Origin: Methanobacteriota archaeon
Lineage (GTDB): Archaea > Halobacteriota > Methanomicrobia > Methanomicrobiales > Methanomicrobiaceae
Direction: 5' to 3'
Length of the DNA stretch: 64,000 bases
NCBI GenBank assembly: GCA_016841485.1
Contig: JAENZA010000001.1
Span: 1 to 64,000 of the forward strand
Positions 46,768 to 56,512 of this stretch are shown in pieces (position 1 is the first letter of the stretch; every line of letters starts with the position of its first letter). The position numbers were made by a program, and so were the translations under genes. The notes beneath the pieces are model-generated. The model was given only the letters and a program-made list of their open reading frames with translations. It ran no database searches and was not told the DNA's origin.

Positions 46768-48588
46768 CTAAACCTGATCCTCCAGGTGCATTCTCGGGGC
46801 AATACCCATACTCTTCATCTCGTCGAGGAGGAGTTTGAACGCATAACTCATTTCAACCGGGAAGATGTCGGTTTCATTGCCACATGCAAGACAGCGCGTT
46901 ACATTGCGATTCCGGTCAAGGAAGGCTATCATTCCGCACTGTGCACAGACATACTGTTCTACCTTGTCGGATTCATCGAGCAGTCTCTCCTTCAGTGCCA
47001 TTGCAGCGCCATGACCAATCATCACATCACGCTCCATCTCACCGAACCTGAGACCACCCTCACGTGCACGACCCTCGGTAGGCTGACGTGTCAGCACCTG
47101 AACCGGTCCACGTGAACGGGCATGCATCTTTGATGAAACCATGTGGTATAGTTTCTGGTAAAAGATAACGCCGACATAAATATCCGCATGGAACTGCCGC
47201 CCGGTAATCCCGTCATACATGATTTCACGCCCATTATGCGCAAAACCAAGTTTCTGAAGGGAGGCACGAAGGTCCGTCTCTTTTTCACCGGAAAATGCTG
47301 TCGCTCCTATTCTGCGTCCTTCCAGGGAGCCGACCTTTCCCCCGAGCATCTCCAGCATATGACCTATGGTCATACGCGATGGGACGGCATGGGGATTAAT
47401 GACCAGATCCGGGGCTATACCTGCTTCGGTAAAAGGCATATTCTCCGGAGGAACAATAAGGCCGATAACCCCTTTTTGTCCATGACGTGATGCAAACTTG
47501 TCGCCAACCTCGGGAACCCTGAGATCACGGGTCCTGACCTTCACCAGGCGGGAGCTGTTCTCGCCTTCGGTGATGATGACGGTATCGACAATCCCGTGTT
47601 CATTGCTCCGCATCGTAACCGACGTATCACGACGTTTCTCAACAGTAATTAGTTCCCCGGACGGCTCTTCAAGGAACCGTGGAGGTGACGTTTTACCGAT
47701 AAGCACATCCTTCTCCTTTACAACCGTTTCCGGATTGATAACACCGTCGGTATCAATATTCTGGTAATATTCGGCGCCATGAGCCCCGGATACTTCCTCA
47801 TCCGGAACCTCGATTTTATCAACCTGGCCACCTGGATAACGTCGTTCTTCCCCATCGTAGGTACGGAAGAAATGAGAGCGACCGACACCACGGTCAATAG
47901 AAGCCCTGTTGAAAATGAGCGCATCTTCAATATTGAACCCCTCGTACGAGAGGATGGCAACAACGAGATTCTGTCCTGCCGCCCGGTCGTCAGAACCGAT
48001 CACTTCTGTGGTCTGAGTGTGAACCATCGGTTTCTGGACGTAATGAAGCATATGACCGCGGGTATCTGGCCGAAGTTTCATATTCGAGGCTGCAAATCCA
48101 AGAGCCTGCTTAATCATTCCGGCACCCATCGTCACGCGCGGAGATGCATTATGTTCGGGGAACGGAACGTGAGCAGCCCCAATTCCTAGAATGAGGGACG
48201 CATCAATCTCCAGATGAGTGTGCTCGGGGGTGATTTCGCCCTCACTCATCGCGATATAAAGGTCTTCCTCTTCCTCTGCATCAATAAATTCAACAATCCC
48301 GCGAGAAACCAGATCATTAAAATCGATCTCACCGGACTTTACCCATTCAATATCCTCATCCGTGACGAGTGGTTTGCCTTCTTCTACGACGATGAGCGGA
48401 CGGCGGGCGCGACCGCGGTCCGTATGAATGATAACATCCTCGTTGTAACGCTTGTACGAGATATTGATCTCTGTTGAGAGTTCCCCGCGGCGGCGCATCT
48501 TCCGAATGCGCTGGACCATCTCTTCGGGTTTCTCGGTCAGGCCGACCAACGCACCGTCAACAAAAACACGCGCTTTTTTCTGTTTCAT
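46768..48588 (-). CDS. rpo2C: DNA-directed RNA polymerase subunit B'
   Basis: 606 residues. Carries the C-terminal half of the second-largest subunit: [17 protein letters not shown]-like [44 protein letters not shown] and the zinc-binding [23 protein letters not shown]. Its ATG sits in ATGA overlap with the B'' stop and has a near-perfect AAGGAGGT Shine-Dalgarno. The split B'/B'' state is typical of methanogens. Confidence 0.97.
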   Translation of the reverse strand: MKQKKARVFVDGALVGLTEKPEEMVQRIRKMRRRGELSTEINISYKRYNEDVIIHTDRGRARRPLIVVEEGKPLVTDEDIEWVKSGEIDFNDLVSRGIVEFIDAEEEEDLYIAMSEGEITPEHTHLEIDASLILGIGAAHVPFPEHNASPRVTMGAGMIKQALGFAASNMKLRPDTRGHMLHYVQKPMVHTQTTEVIGSDDRAAGQNLVVAILSYEGFNIEDALIFNRASIDRGVGRSHFFRTYDGEERRYPGGQVDKIEVPDEEVSGAHGAEYYQNIDTDGVINPETVVKEKDVLIGKTSPPRFLEEPSGELITVEKRRDTSVTMRSNEHGIVDTVIITEGENSSRLVKVRTRDLRVPEVGDKFASRHGQKGVIGLIVPPENMPFTEAGIAPDLVINPHAVPSRMTIGHMLEMLGGKVGSLEGRRIGATAFSGEKETDLRASLQKLGFAHNGREIMYDGITGRQFHADIYVGVIFYQKLYHMVSSKMHARSRGPVQVLTRQPTEGRAREGGLRFGEMERDVMIGHGAAMALKERLLDESDKVEQYVCAQCGMIAFLDRNRNVTRCLACGNETDIFPVEMSYAFKLLLDEMKSMGIAPRMHLEDQV

Positions 48589-50153
48589 AGGACCTCCTTC
48601 TTGAGCTCTTCAACCCCAACATTGTAGAGAGTGCGGATAACTGTCTGTTCATCCGGCACTCCCTTTGATATCTCAACCATCTGTGCAAAGTTTTTCACAA
48701 GACCACAGTTCGGCCCCTCCGGTGTTTCTGAAGGACAAATTCTTCCCCACTGTGTTGGATGCAGATCACGAGCCTCAAAATGGGGCTGAGAACGCGAAAG
48801 GGGAGAAATTACTCTCCGAAGATGGGAAACGACAGCCATATGATCGGTCCTGTCAAGAAGCTGGGATACACCGGTTCTGCCGCCGACCCAGTTCCCTGTG
48901 GCAAGCGGATGCAAAAGACGTTCTGTCAGAACGTCTGCACGAACGGCTGTACTGATAGAGAGATCCCGGTGTCGCATGCTGGCGCGTTCCAGCTGATATT
49001 TAACGTCACGGGTGAGCCGGTTCAGTGAGATCCTGAAGAGATCCTCCATCAGATCACCGGCGAGCTTCAGCCGTTTGTTTGAGTAATGATCCTTATCATC
49101 GATTCTCCTGTTTTCGAGAACCAGATCAAAACACGCCTCTGCCATACGACCGAGGAAATGCGCCTTTGCCAGACGAACGCTCTCCACTGCATGCTGATAA
49201 CCCGGATCCTCTTCTTTGAGTCCTTCAGGCATCAGATAATTCAGGTGCGGCAGGAGATAGTTATCAAGAACAAATTCGGCACGTTTTCTCTGATAGTCGC
49301 GCGTCTGATTGGGTGCGAGTTTCTTCCCAACATACATAATACCGTCTTCGATGGAATCACATTCGCTCTCCTCCAGATTCTGCATCATGAAGGTGAGGAT
49401 GTCCTCGTCATTAGAAACAGCATTGACAACGTCATGGTCACTGTTTAGACCCAACCCCCGCATTAGATCCACATACCTGAGATGCCCGGCAACGGATGGG
49501 AAAGAAACCTCTAGCAGGTTCTTACGGTTGCGCTCCACAATCACAAGAGCACGGTAGCCGCGATACTGGGAGAATACCTTGGCAACATAAATACGTTCGT
49601 TATACCTCTCGGTATACTCGGTCATGATCTTGTTCGATGCAAGATCCTCGAGGGTCATCAGAACGCGTTCAGACCCGTTGATGACGAAATAACCGCCGGG
49701 ATCGTGAGAATCCTCCCCTTGTGCAATTCTTTCCTCATCGGACATACCGCATAAATTACAGCACTGTGATCCGATCATCACAGGGAGCTGACCAATTGTG
49801 GTAATTACCGGCTCCTGGCGCTCATCACCCTGGACAAGAACCATTTCCAGCTGTATCGGTGCCGCATAGGTAAGATTGCGGAGTCGCGCCTCACTGGGAA
49901 AGAGGCTGGACTGCGAACCATCTGCTTCGCGGACCACCGGTTTTTTCACTTCAATCTTTCCAAGTTCAACCCAGACCGGGTCGTTGTCTTTTCCACGCTG
50001 GCCGATATCGGTTTCGATAATTCGTTGTTCATCAACGACTTTCTGAAGATTGAAATCCAGAAAATGGTTGTATGAATCCAGCTGATGGCGTGCAACGTGT
50101 TCCCGGGAAAAATAGGCTTTAGATAATACTTTTCTATCAAGCAGAGAGATCAC
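48585..50153 (-). CDS. rpo2N: DNA-directed RNA polymerase subunit B''
   Basis: 522 residues from a GTG start; contains the N-terminal half of the second-largest subunit with [21 protein letters not shown], the fork-loop region and the ending [20 protein letters not shown]. It follows rpoH by 20 bases and is coupled to B'. Confidence 0.96.
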   Translation of the reverse strand: MISLLDRKVLSKAYFSREHVARHQLDSYNHFLDFNLQKVVDEQRIIETDIGQRGKDNDPVWVELGKIEVKKPVVREADGSQSSLFPSEARLRNLTYAAPIQLEMVLVQGDERQEPVITTIGQLPVMIGSQCCNLCGMSDEERIAQGEDSHDPGGYFVINGSERVLMTLEDLASNKIMTEYTERYNERIYVAKVFSQYRGYRALVIVERNRKNLLEVSFPSVAGHLRYVDLMRGLGLNSDHDVVNAVSNDEDILTFMMQNLEESECDSIEDGIMYVGKKLAPNQTRDYQRKRAEFVLDNYLLPHLNYLMPEGLKEEDPGYQHAVESVRLAKAHFLGRMAEACFDLVLENRRIDDKDHYSNKRLKLAGDLMEDLFRISLNRLTRDVKYQLERASMRHRDLSISTAVRADVLTERLLHPLATGNWVGGRTGVSQLLDRTDHMAVVSHLRRVISPLSRSQPHFEARDLHPTQWGRICPSETPEGPNCGLVKNFAQMVEISKGVPDEQTVIRTLYNVGVEELKKEVL

Positions 50154-50173
50154 CCCTGAAATCAGATATATAA

Positions 50174-50428
50174 TTACTTCTTTGGCCTCTTTACGACCAT
50201 CCTGTATGATTCAGCCCTTCCTGCAGTCTGGCTGTTGCGGACAATCCGGACAATGTCATGAATAGCCCCCCCAATGGCCTTTACGGCGGGGTCGTCATGA
50301 TATATTTTTGGTAATTGATCATGGGTAATCTTATAGGTGGAAAGTAGATCATCTACCTCCTCCTGCGTCATGATGTGATGTTCCGGAACCATCACGTGGT
50401 TTAATACAGAAAATTCTTTGGTGCTCAT
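50174..50428 (-). CDS. rpoH: DNA-directed RNA polymerase subunit H
   Basis: 84 residues starting [20 protein letters not shown], then SRxxV-type C-terminal sequence [29 protein letters not shown], the archaeal RpoH (eukaryotic Rpb5 C-domain) fold. The long upstream frame to 50650 runs through the tRNA gene and is not coding. An AGGGGC Shine-Dalgarno precedes the ATG. First protein gene of the polymerase operon. Confidence 0.95.
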   Translation of the reverse strand: MSTKEFSVLNHVMVPEHHIMTQEEVDDLLSTYKITHDQLPKIYHDDPAVKAIGGAIHDIVRIVRNSQTAGRAESYRMVVKRPKK

Positions 50429-50515
50429 CTTTTGCCCCTGCTCATAATGAGTTTTTTTCAGATGCATCACCGCGAAAAAATCACAGAGTGCGCCACAGTC
50501 TTCGCTTGGTGGCAA

Positions 50516-50589
50516 CGGGCCCGGAGGGATTTGAACCCCCGACCACCTGGTTAAAAGCCAGGCGCTCTGCCTAACTGAGCTACAGGCCC
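50516..50589 (-). tRNA. tRNA-Lys (anticodon TTT)
   Basis: The minus strand folds into a full cloverleaf: acceptor GGGCCTG/CGGGCCC, D arm GCTC/GAGC, anticodon stem CCTGG/CCAGG with loop CTTTTAA, a five-base variable region and T arm GGGGG/CCCTC around TTCAAAT. The discriminator is G, and CCA is not encoded. It lies 87 bases upstream of rpoH in the same direction. A TATA-like GGTATTTATATC is at about 50630-50642 on the same strand, suggesting that tRNA and polymerase operon may share a transcript. Confidence 0.95.
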
Positions 50590-50791
50590 CGCGCGTCGAT
50601 CGAATCAGCATTATTACAATGTACCGCAGATATAAATACCTTTCTGTCATTTAAATATTCAAACCCCTCATTACCTCCGGATCTGCGAATATTACGCGCA
50701 CCACAATTCCAGAAAAACAGCCAATTCAGTAAGTAAATAGGATACAAGTAATATATGGGATGAAATACCTACATCGAATCAGTGAGTGATA

Positions 50792-51235
50792 ATGAATAGG
50801 GAGAAGACCTCTTTTCAGTCAAAAATGGTCGAGATGGTATCATCAGGGACAATGGTCATCTACCTGATCATTGCAATCATCCTACTTGCACTGGCCTTTT
50901 TTTCTCTATATGATATAGCCCTCGGTTTCTGGATCATGATTACGGAAAACGGAGCAGAAGGGATGCTCCACGCATTGCATGCCGTACTTCTCACCATTAT
51001 CATCGTTGAGGTCCTGGAAACGGTCCTTGTCTACCTGAGGACCAATAGCATACAGGTTCGCCCCATCCTCATTGCAGGGATAACGGCAATGGTACGCCGC
51101 CTGCTCTTTATTGACACAGAAACCCTGACCACCCTCCTGCTATGGGAACTTACCCTCTCCATCCTTGCAATTCTGGTTCTCACCATCGCAATCTATACTG
51201 TGAACAGAGATAAGATCGAAAATAATGGAAAATAG
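50792..51235 (+). CDS. PsiE-family membrane protein
   Basis: 147 residues with four membrane helices: MVIYLIIAIILLALAFFSL, MLHALHAVLLTIIIVEVLETVLVYL, a re-entrant ILIAGITAMVRRLLF and LLWELTLSILAILVLTIAIY. This matches phosphate-starvation-inducible PsiE proteins, whose role is not known. Starts at 50786 (GTG) and 50792 (ATG) are both possible. No operon partner; convergent with the response regulator gene. Confidence 0.85.
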   Translation: MNREKTSFQSKMVEMVSSGTMVIYLIIAIILLALAFFSLYDIALGFWIMITENGAEGMLHALHAVLLTIIIVEVLETVLVYLRTNSIQVRPILIAGITAMVRRLLFIDTETLTTLLLWELTLSILAILVLTIAIYTVNRDKIENNGK

Positions 51236-51244
51236 ATGGGAAAA

Positions 51245-51871
51245 TTATTCCGGACGGATGTGTTCGTTTTTAATCTGCTCGAGACGCTCTTCCTGAAATT
51301 TAATACTCATTCCCATACTCTCAATGGCCTGCTGAATATTCTCACCTACTTTGACATTTGAGTCGTTCAGATTATAGGTGGATTCTAGGATCTTCAGGAG
51401 GCGTTTGGAGACGTCGGCGCTCTTAGACAGGCGCTCATATTCCTCAATTATCTGCGCATCAGCCCCCTTACTCCGGGCTTCCGCAATATCCGCATTGATC
51501 TTTTCCTGCCTCTTGAGGACATATTCGATTGCATCATACAACTGCCGGTGAGTCGTAGGTTTCATGATGTAATCTTCAATGTATGCTCCGTACTCCTGGG
51601 CTTCATCAGGAGTAAGCTGCTTTGCAGTGAGCATCATAACGGGAACATTGGCAGTGATGGGGTTCGACTTGATGTTTTCCAAAGTTTCCCACCCATCCAT
51701 CGGCTCCATCATGATATCAAGAAGAATTAAATCCGGGCGCACATCCTCAAGAACTTCAAGGCATTCATTTCCACTGTATGCTGCAATCGGCCGATATCCA
51801 CCTCTTTCCAGCATTGCCACGAAGACATCAACAATCATCGGGCTGTCATCAACAATTAGAATGGTATACAT
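51245..51871 (-). CDS. response regulator with C-terminal helical domain
   Basis: 208 residues. Residues 1-120 are a CheY-like receiver: acidic pair Asp8/Asp9, phospho-acceptor Asp52 (LILLDIMM), Thr82 (MLTAKQ) and Lys104 (YIMKPTT). Residues about 121-208 are helical and heptad-like (KINADIAEARSKGADAQIIEEYERLSKSADV), with no DNA-binding or enzyme domain; they probably bind a partner protein. Its ATG overlaps the TAA of the roadblock gene by one base, so the roadblock protein is the likely partner. No histidine kinase is in the window. Confidence 0.9.
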   Translation of the reverse strand: MYTILIVDDSPMIVDVFVAMLERGGYRPIAAYSGNECLEVLEDVRPDLILLDIMMEPMDGWETLENIKSNPITANVPVMMLTAKQLTPDEAQEYGAYIEDYIMKPTTHRQLYDAIEYVLKRQEKINADIAEARSKGADAQIIEEYERLSKSADVSKRLLKILESTYNLNDSNVKVGENIQQAIESMGMSIKFQEERLEQIKNEHIRPE

Positions 51872-52245
51872 TACAACTCCTCCCCTATCCTTTCACAAAT
51901 TCCTGCCAATGAACTCTTTACTGAATGTACATCAGATTGGTTATTAATAATTACTGCAATAAGTGCATTTTTTCCTGCACCACGAACCATGAGAAATTTA
52001 TCCGCCATCTCAGCCACCACCCATGATGGGGAAGATAGATGAAGGATACTGCTCGCACCCTCGGAGGATGCAAACATTGTTGCGATCATTGCAGCAAATG
52101 ATGCTGCCGAAACGCCTTCATCCATATGTCTTCCCATAATATGTCCGGTCCGGGATACAATCGCACAAGATGTGATGGCCTCCAGAGCCATCATCTCATC
52201 GATAAATTTCTGGATTTTATCCTTTAATGGACGATTTTCACTCAC
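51871..52245 (-). CDS. roadblock/LC7-domain protein
   Basis: 124 residues. Pattern AITSCAIVSRTGHIMGRHMDEGVSAASFAAMIATMFASSEGAS with a later FLMVRGAGKNALIAVI fits the roadblock/LC7 (MglB-like) alpha-beta fold. Such proteins form dimers and commonly act as partners or GTPase-activating proteins of small MglA-type GTPases, none of which is in the window. First gene of a coupled pair with the response regulator; an AT-rich divergent promoter region separates it from the 52438 gene. Confidence 0.82.
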   Translation of the reverse strand: MSENRPLKDKIQKFIDEMMALEAITSCAIVSRTGHIMGRHMDEGVSAASFAAMIATMFASSEGASSILHLSSPSWVVAEMADKFLMVRGAGKNALIAVIINNQSDVHSVKSSLAGICERIGEEL

Positions 52246-52437
52246 TCTGCAATTCCCCGTATCTAATTTTTTATTCTTAGAGGTGTTTTAAGTTTTCATC
52301 AACATATAGCTTACATTCCACGTCTCAAGGAAAAAAACCAGATTGACCCAATATTCAGTGCCAATCACCCGGCCCAGGATACAGTGAAAGAGCTATACAC
52401 TACCTTTATGTGATTACAGAAACACCATTTAAACAGG

Positions 52438-53673
52438 ATGCAGCTGCCCCGTGGATCACTTCATTCCGTGAAAAAAAATATCACAATGGCAAGTTTACTG
52501 GAAGAAATTGCCGGTACGAGGTTCACAGGCCATTGTATACTCCACATATATAATATCAAAAAAAATCTGGTTTTCAAGGGAGGACTCTGTATACTTGCCC
52601 AATCAGATCATCTGGCGGGCGATAAGGCATTCAGCGAAATAAAAGCCATTAATGATACTATTAACGCCGAACTCTACACCTTTACCCCAACGCAAATCAA
52701 CCTCAGTCTCGAATTTAATAATGACTGCATCGTAGATGATTCGGCGATAAAATATGCACCAGACACCAGTTCTCTATCGTATAATGAACCAGCGGATAAA
52801 GAAAAATCGTCTGCGGCCCCCTCAAATCAAAAAGGAAGCCCTATCATTCAGAAATATGTTGAACTGCATGCAAAGGAAGATGGGATATTCAATGAGGAGG
52901 TACATGACCACAGTGACGGCCACAATACCATAATAGGCGGGAAACGGCGAGAAATTAACAGCATTTTTGATTTTAGGCCTTCAGTAAATCCGAAAATTCG
53001 TGCACCAAAAAACACCTTTCAGCTCCCTCGGGGACGCCTGGCCGAATCAAAACATGACATTAAACTGATGAATCTGGTTTCCCATATTGAAAGTTCGGAA
53101 TTTACCGGATACTGCATTATCACCTTTGAAGGACGCCGTGCATCCCTTCTCCTGGAACGTGGCAGGTGCGTTATGATTGACTATCCCCCGCACTATGGGG
53201 AAGAAGCAGTCAAGGAGATCCAGTCAACCATTACAAAAACTATATCTGCAGATCTCTATGAATTAAGCCCTCAACAAATGGATCTTGCAATAGAATTTAA
53301 TGATGGATATTGGGCAAATAACTGGACAAAAGGAACAGGCATTTCCATTTCAGCAGTCTCGCGCGAAATATTTGATATGACTGCTACAACACCGGAGACA
53401 CTTCCCACTACACCAGGAGCCGTTGCAGATACATCGGGCACCAAAGTATCCCCGCGTGAACCGACTCCTCTTAGCCAGGAAGAACTGAATCACCTCGTCG
53501 AAGAAGAACCGATTGAAACAACGGATGAGGAGGAACTGGACGATTTTGCGCAGCAAGTCCGTAATCTGGAAAATATGAACATGGAAATTATGGAAAAAAG
53601 GATCAAGGAAAATTTCAAGGATGTCATTAAGGAACTTGATCTTGAATACCTTATCGTCGAGAAATCCGATTAA
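52438..53673 (+). CDS. duplicated-domain protein (DUF2226/PATAN-like), archaeal signalling candidate
   Basis: 411 residues with two copies of one domain. Copy one (about 1-100) starts MQLPRGSLHSVKKNI and has EIAGTRFTGHCIL; copy two (about 195-295) starts FQLPRGRLAESKHDI and has IESSEFTGYCII; both end in TPTQINLSLEFNND or SPQQMDLAIEFNDG. The copies match well in register. The fold resembles DUF2226/PATAN-type domains that occur in bacterial and archaeal signalling proteins. A Ser/Pro-rich linker (about 100-190) and an acidic coiled C-terminus (EEEPIETTDEEELDDFAQQ, 350-411) complete it. It heads a likely operon with the next gene. Confidence 0.75.
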   Translation: MQLPRGSLHSVKKNITMASLLEEIAGTRFTGHCILHIYNIKKNLVFKGGLCILAQSDHLAGDKAFSEIKAINDTINAELYTFTPTQINLSLEFNNDCIVDDSAIKYAPDTSSLSYNEPADKEKSSAAPSNQKGSPIIQKYVELHAKEDGIFNEEVHDHSDGHNTIIGGKRREINSIFDFRPSVNPKIRAPKNTFQLPRGRLAESKHDIKLMNLVSHIESSEFTGYCIITFEGRRASLLLERGRCVMIDYPPHYGEEAVKEIQSTITKTISADLYELSPQQMDLAIEFNDGYWANNWTKGTGISISAVSREIFDMTATTPETLPTTPGAVADTSGTKVSPREPTPLSQEELNHLVEEEPIETTDEEELDDFAQQVRNLENMNMEIMEKRIKENFKDVIKELDLEYLIVEKSD

Positions 53674-53689
53674 TTAATCCATACATGTG

Positions 53690-54307
53690 ATGCAAATGGA
53701 TGAAATATACCTGATTTTCATAGCAATTATTATAGGGATCCTGTTTTTTGCACTGATTGCAGTGATATACCGTGCCATCTATCTGAGGCAACCATCAAAA
53801 CCGGACACTCCCCAAACAGAGGACGGCAACACTGAAACCGAGCCGGAGTCTTCACCGATAAGTTCCGGTACAGAGAAGAAAAAGAATCCGCCCATCATCC
53901 AACCCGAAGTGTCAAATATACCAGTGCAACCACCATCTAAGAAAGAAATTACAAAGAAAGTAAAAGATAGAATTTACCCAGATATTAACCTGACAACCGA
54001 TTCCTTATCGATAATGGAGAGCATGAACCGTCTCTGCCAGAAATTCAGTATTGAAACCTGCACCCTGGCTTCTCCTGACGGGCTTGCCATTGCATCCTCA
54101 TATACGGGTGGTACAAGGGATGCAGCATATTATAGCAACCTGTTCCTTCGGGAGGACATAACCCGGGAGGGAGAAATCATCATCTCCCCCCTGAAATTTC
54201 AGAATCAGGATCTCATCTTCATCATTCGTTCGCAGCGCAATTTGAATAGCGAAGAGATCGAAGCTATTAAAAGCGATGAAAAAAGGATTTTATTATTCTG
54301 GCTTTAA
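53690..54307 (+). CDS. membrane-anchored roadblock-like protein
   Basis: 205 residues. A single N-terminal membrane helix (IYLIFIAIIIGILFFALIAVIY, about 5-27), a Pro/Glu-rich linker (35-95) and a C-terminal domain with ETCTLASPDGLAIASSYTGGTRDAAYYSNLF, which resembles the roadblock/LC7 beta-hairpin and helix. Topology puts the domain in the cytoplasm. It starts 17 bases after the duplicated-domain gene. Roadblock assignment is by pattern only. Confidence 0.65.
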   Translation: MQMDEIYLIFIAIIIGILFFALIAVIYRAIYLRQPSKPDTPQTEDGNTETEPESSPISSGTEKKKNPPIIQPEVSNIPVQPPSKKEITKKVKDRIYPDINLTTDSLSIMESMNRLCQKFSIETCTLASPDGLAIASSYTGGTRDAAYYSNLFLREDITREGEIIISPLKFQNQDLIFIIRSQRNLNSEEIEAIKSDEKRILLFWL

Positions 54308-54478
54308 ACAGGATACATAATCTCCAGAATTTCCCTATAAATTCGCTCCATTTTTAATATAAACCGCAAATTATCGAAAATAATTTTTTCCCCTTTTTGA
54401 TAAGCAATACAACATACATATTAAATATTAATAAACTGAATGATTATGTGGACAGTCCAGGAATTGTGTGAGGTATTC

Positions 54479-55270
54479 ATGGTTAAAGTCTATACAATTG
54501 CGTCAGGAAAAGGTGGAACGGGTAAAACCACCACCTCAGCAAATCTCGGAACATGCCTCGCCGAACTCGGAAAAGAAACCTACATTATGGATGCAGACAT
54601 GGGGATGGCCAATTTGGGAATCATCCTTGGGATGGAAGACGTCCCAATCACACTCCATGAGGTACTTGCGGGAAAGGCGAAAGTTTCCGAAGCAGTCTAT
54701 GAGGGGCCATGCGGAGTCAAAGTTGTTCCAAGCGGTATTTCTCTGAAAGGATTTCAGAACGCCGATCCCGACCGCCTTCGGGATGTAATGCGGGAACTCA
54801 TTGGGAAATGCGAATATCTTCTCATTGATGCCCCTGCCGGAATCAGCAGAGACGGAGTCATCCCCCTTGCGATAGCCGATGAAGTCATACTTATTGTAAA
54901 TCCGGAACTTTCATCGATGGTGGATGCCCTGAAAACAAAAATACTGACTGAACTGGTTGGGGGTAAGGTCAAGGGAGCAATTTTGACCCGTGCAACAATG
55001 GAAAATACCGAAGTTTCGAAGCAGAAGATGGAGGAAGTGCTCGGTGTGAAGGTCATTGGCATTGTACCGGAGGATCCAAATACCAGACGTGCAGCCGCTT
55101 ATAAAACCCCCATAGTGATTAAATATCCGGAAACCGATGCAGCACGGGCATATCGGCGCATCGCTGCAAATCTTGCAGGAACAACTTACAAGGATGAAAC
55201 CGAATTTATCCAATCTAAGGAAACTTTCATTGATCGCCTTGCAAGATCGATATTTAAAGGAAAAAAATGA
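54479..55270 (+). CDS. MinD-like ParA-family ATPase
   Basis: 263 residues. Deviant Walker A SGKGGTGKTTTSANLG (about 8-23), switch MDADMGMANLG, LLIDAPAGISRDGV (Walker B) and VNPELSSMVDALKTK. The C-terminus FIDRLARSIFKGKK is an amphipathic, basic helix as in MinD membrane-targeting sequences. The frame is open from 54440, but GAGGT six bases before the ATG at 54479 fixes this start. A TATA-like ttaaatattaa (54421-54431) precedes it. It probably cycles on and off the membrane and positions or activates partners; cell division itself is not implied. Its stop overlaps the next gene (ATGA). Confidence 0.88.
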   Translation: MVKVYTIASGKGGTGKTTTSANLGTCLAELGKETYIMDADMGMANLGIILGMEDVPITLHEVLAGKAKVSEAVYEGPCGVKVVPSGISLKGFQNADPDRLRDVMRELIGKCEYLLIDAPAGISRDGVIPLAIADEVILIVNPELSSMVDALKTKILTELVGGKVKGAILTRATMENTEVSKQKMEEVLGVKVIGIVPEDPNTRRAAAYKTPIVIKYPETDAARAYRRIAANLAGTTYKDETEFIQSKETFIDRLARSIFKGKK

Positions 55271-55473
55271 TAGCAATCACACCAGAGGCAATACTACTCA
55301 TCCTTTTTGGATCAGTGATTGTTTTTCTTCTCCTCGTAATGAAAATTATGCATACCCGGATTTACCAGTTGTTGGAGGAAGTCGATAAAATCAGTGGAAA
55401 AATGAATCTTACTTCAAATGAAATCGAACAACTTACAAAAAATGTTGAAGAATTCAAAACCAAAAGAATTTGA
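55267..55473 (+). CDS. small single-pass membrane coiled-coil protein, coupled to the MinD-like gene
   Basis: 68 residues. A membrane helix (AILLILFGSVIVFLLLVMKIM, about 8-28) is followed by a charged heptad-like coiled coil (LLEEVDKISGKMNLTSNEIEQLTKNVEEFK). The ATG overlaps the TGA of the MinD-like gene by four bases, so the two products are made together and a direct partnership is likely: the membrane-bound coiled coil could recruit or control the ATPase. I know of no named family. The stop is followed by the tRNA-Pro promoter. Confidence 0.75.
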   Translation: MIAITPEAILLILFGSVIVFLLLVMKIMHTRIYQLLEEVDKISGKMNLTSNEIEQLTKNVEEFKTKRI

Positions 55474-55482
55474 TTGAATTTC

Positions 55483-55501
55483 AAAAAGACAACATAAATA
55501 A
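55483..55501 (+). promoter_or_regulatory. promoter of tRNA-Pro
   Basis: The sequence aaaaagacaacataaataa carries an A-rich BRE and TATA box (cataaataa, 55493-55501), centred about 30 bases upstream of the mature tRNA 5' end. Confidence 0.6.
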
Positions 55502-55526
55502 AGGATACAAGCCAATCTATTATAGC

Positions 55527-55601
55527 GGGGCCATAGGGTAGCCTGGACCATCCTAGGAGACTGGGGGTCTTCTGACCTGCGTTCGAATCGCAGTGGCCCC
55601 A
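55527..55601 (+). tRNA. tRNA-Pro (anticodon GGG)
   Basis: Acceptor GGGGCCA/TGGCCCC, D arm GGGT/ATCC, anticodon stem GGAGA/TCTTC with loop CTGGGGG (anticodon GGG), T arm CTGCG/CGCAG around TTCGAAT, discriminator A. CCA is not encoded. Confidence 0.95.
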
Positions 55602-55628
55602 TGACTATTTTTTTGGAAGTGTTATTCT

Positions 55629-56489
55629 ATGCAACTCTTAGATACATGCTTTAATTGTCTCATGTCCCGGGTCGAGTTTGAATGCCGTCTTTCGTGCAAA
55701 GATGACTGCATTGTTGAGCAGGCCGTGAACGAATGCCAACTTCTCCTCAGGCAAATATGGCGTGAACAGGTACCTGCCCCCCACATTTCAAGCAGGATTC
55801 ACCGGTGTGCGTACTGTACTATCAATGATCCTAACCCATACCGCAGCCTCAAAGAGATGAATAACCAAGAGGCACTTGAGGCAGCGGAGGCGATGAAAGG
55901 TGAACTAACAACATTTCGCGATTATTGCCTGGCTGCAATCATTGCCAATACTCTCGACTACGGATCTGCCGAACACCAGGTCACCGATGATTTCTTGAAT
56001 TTCTTCAGGCAGGAGTATGAAAAAGGACTCAGTATCGACGATACATTGGCCATGGAAAAGTATCTGGACCGGGTGGTCTATTTTTGTGATAATTGTGGTG
56101 AAATTATCTTTGACAGCCTCCTCATCCAGTATCTGAATAACAGGGGTGCAGATGTAACGGTGGTGGTGCGCGGGGCACCGATTATCAATGATGCAACGGT
56201 GGAAGATGCCCTTTTTGCCGGGATTGACCAGCATTGCACAAAGATCCTTCCTAATACAACAGGGATTGCCGAACTCGGATACTACCCCCCCTATCTTCCG
56301 GAGGAAGTGCGGGAGGCCCTCCAATCTGCAACACTGGTAATTTCAAAAGGTATGGCAAATTATGAGTCGTTTTCTGAATTTCCCCTACCCTGCCCCGTAG
56401 TTTATCTTATGTCAGTAAAATGTCAGCCGGTGGCAGATGCGATAGGTGTCCCCAAGGGTTCAAGAATTGCACTCCTCCGCACTGAATAA
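55629..56489 (+). CDS. DUF89-family metal-dependent phosphatase (ARMT1-like)
   Basis: 286 residues. Cys-rich N-terminus (LLDTCFNCLMSRVEFECRLSC) and the DUF89 signature VVYFCDNCGEIIFDSLLI, GAPIINDATVEDA, NTTGIAELG and LVISKGMANYESFSE. The Asp/Asn residues bind a divalent metal. Family members are damage-control phosphatases for phosphometabolites. The methanogen subgroup is short. Starts 27 bases after tRNA-Pro with no clear own promoter. Confidence 0.9.
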   Translation: MQLLDTCFNCLMSRVEFECRLSCKDDCIVEQAVNECQLLLRQIWREQVPAPHISSRIHRCAYCTINDPNPYRSLKEMNNQEALEAAEAMKGELTTFRDYCLAAIIANTLDYGSAEHQVTDDFLNFFRQEYEKGLSIDDTLAMEKYLDRVVYFCDNCGEIIFDSLLIQYLNNRGADVTVVVRGAPIINDATVEDALFAGIDQHCTKILPNTTGIAELGYYPPYLPEEVREALQSATLVISKGMANYESFSEFPLPCPVVYLMSVKCQPVADAIGVPKGSRIALLRTE

Positions 56490-56512
56490 TTATTGGGAAA
56501 AACCGGGTGAAG

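Noticed and set aside
46755-46802. Longer start for RNA polymerase A'
   Set aside because: It would overlap rpoB' and does not match the conserved N-terminus; a good ribosome site precedes 46754.
50429-50650. N-terminal extension of rpoH
   Set aside because: The extension is the tRNA-Lys gene read as protein; family length and the ribosome site support the ATG at 50428.
51245-55473. Chemotaxis or gas-vesicle cluster
   Set aside because: No CheA, methyl-accepting or Gvp proteins; only the receiver domain is shared with chemotaxis.
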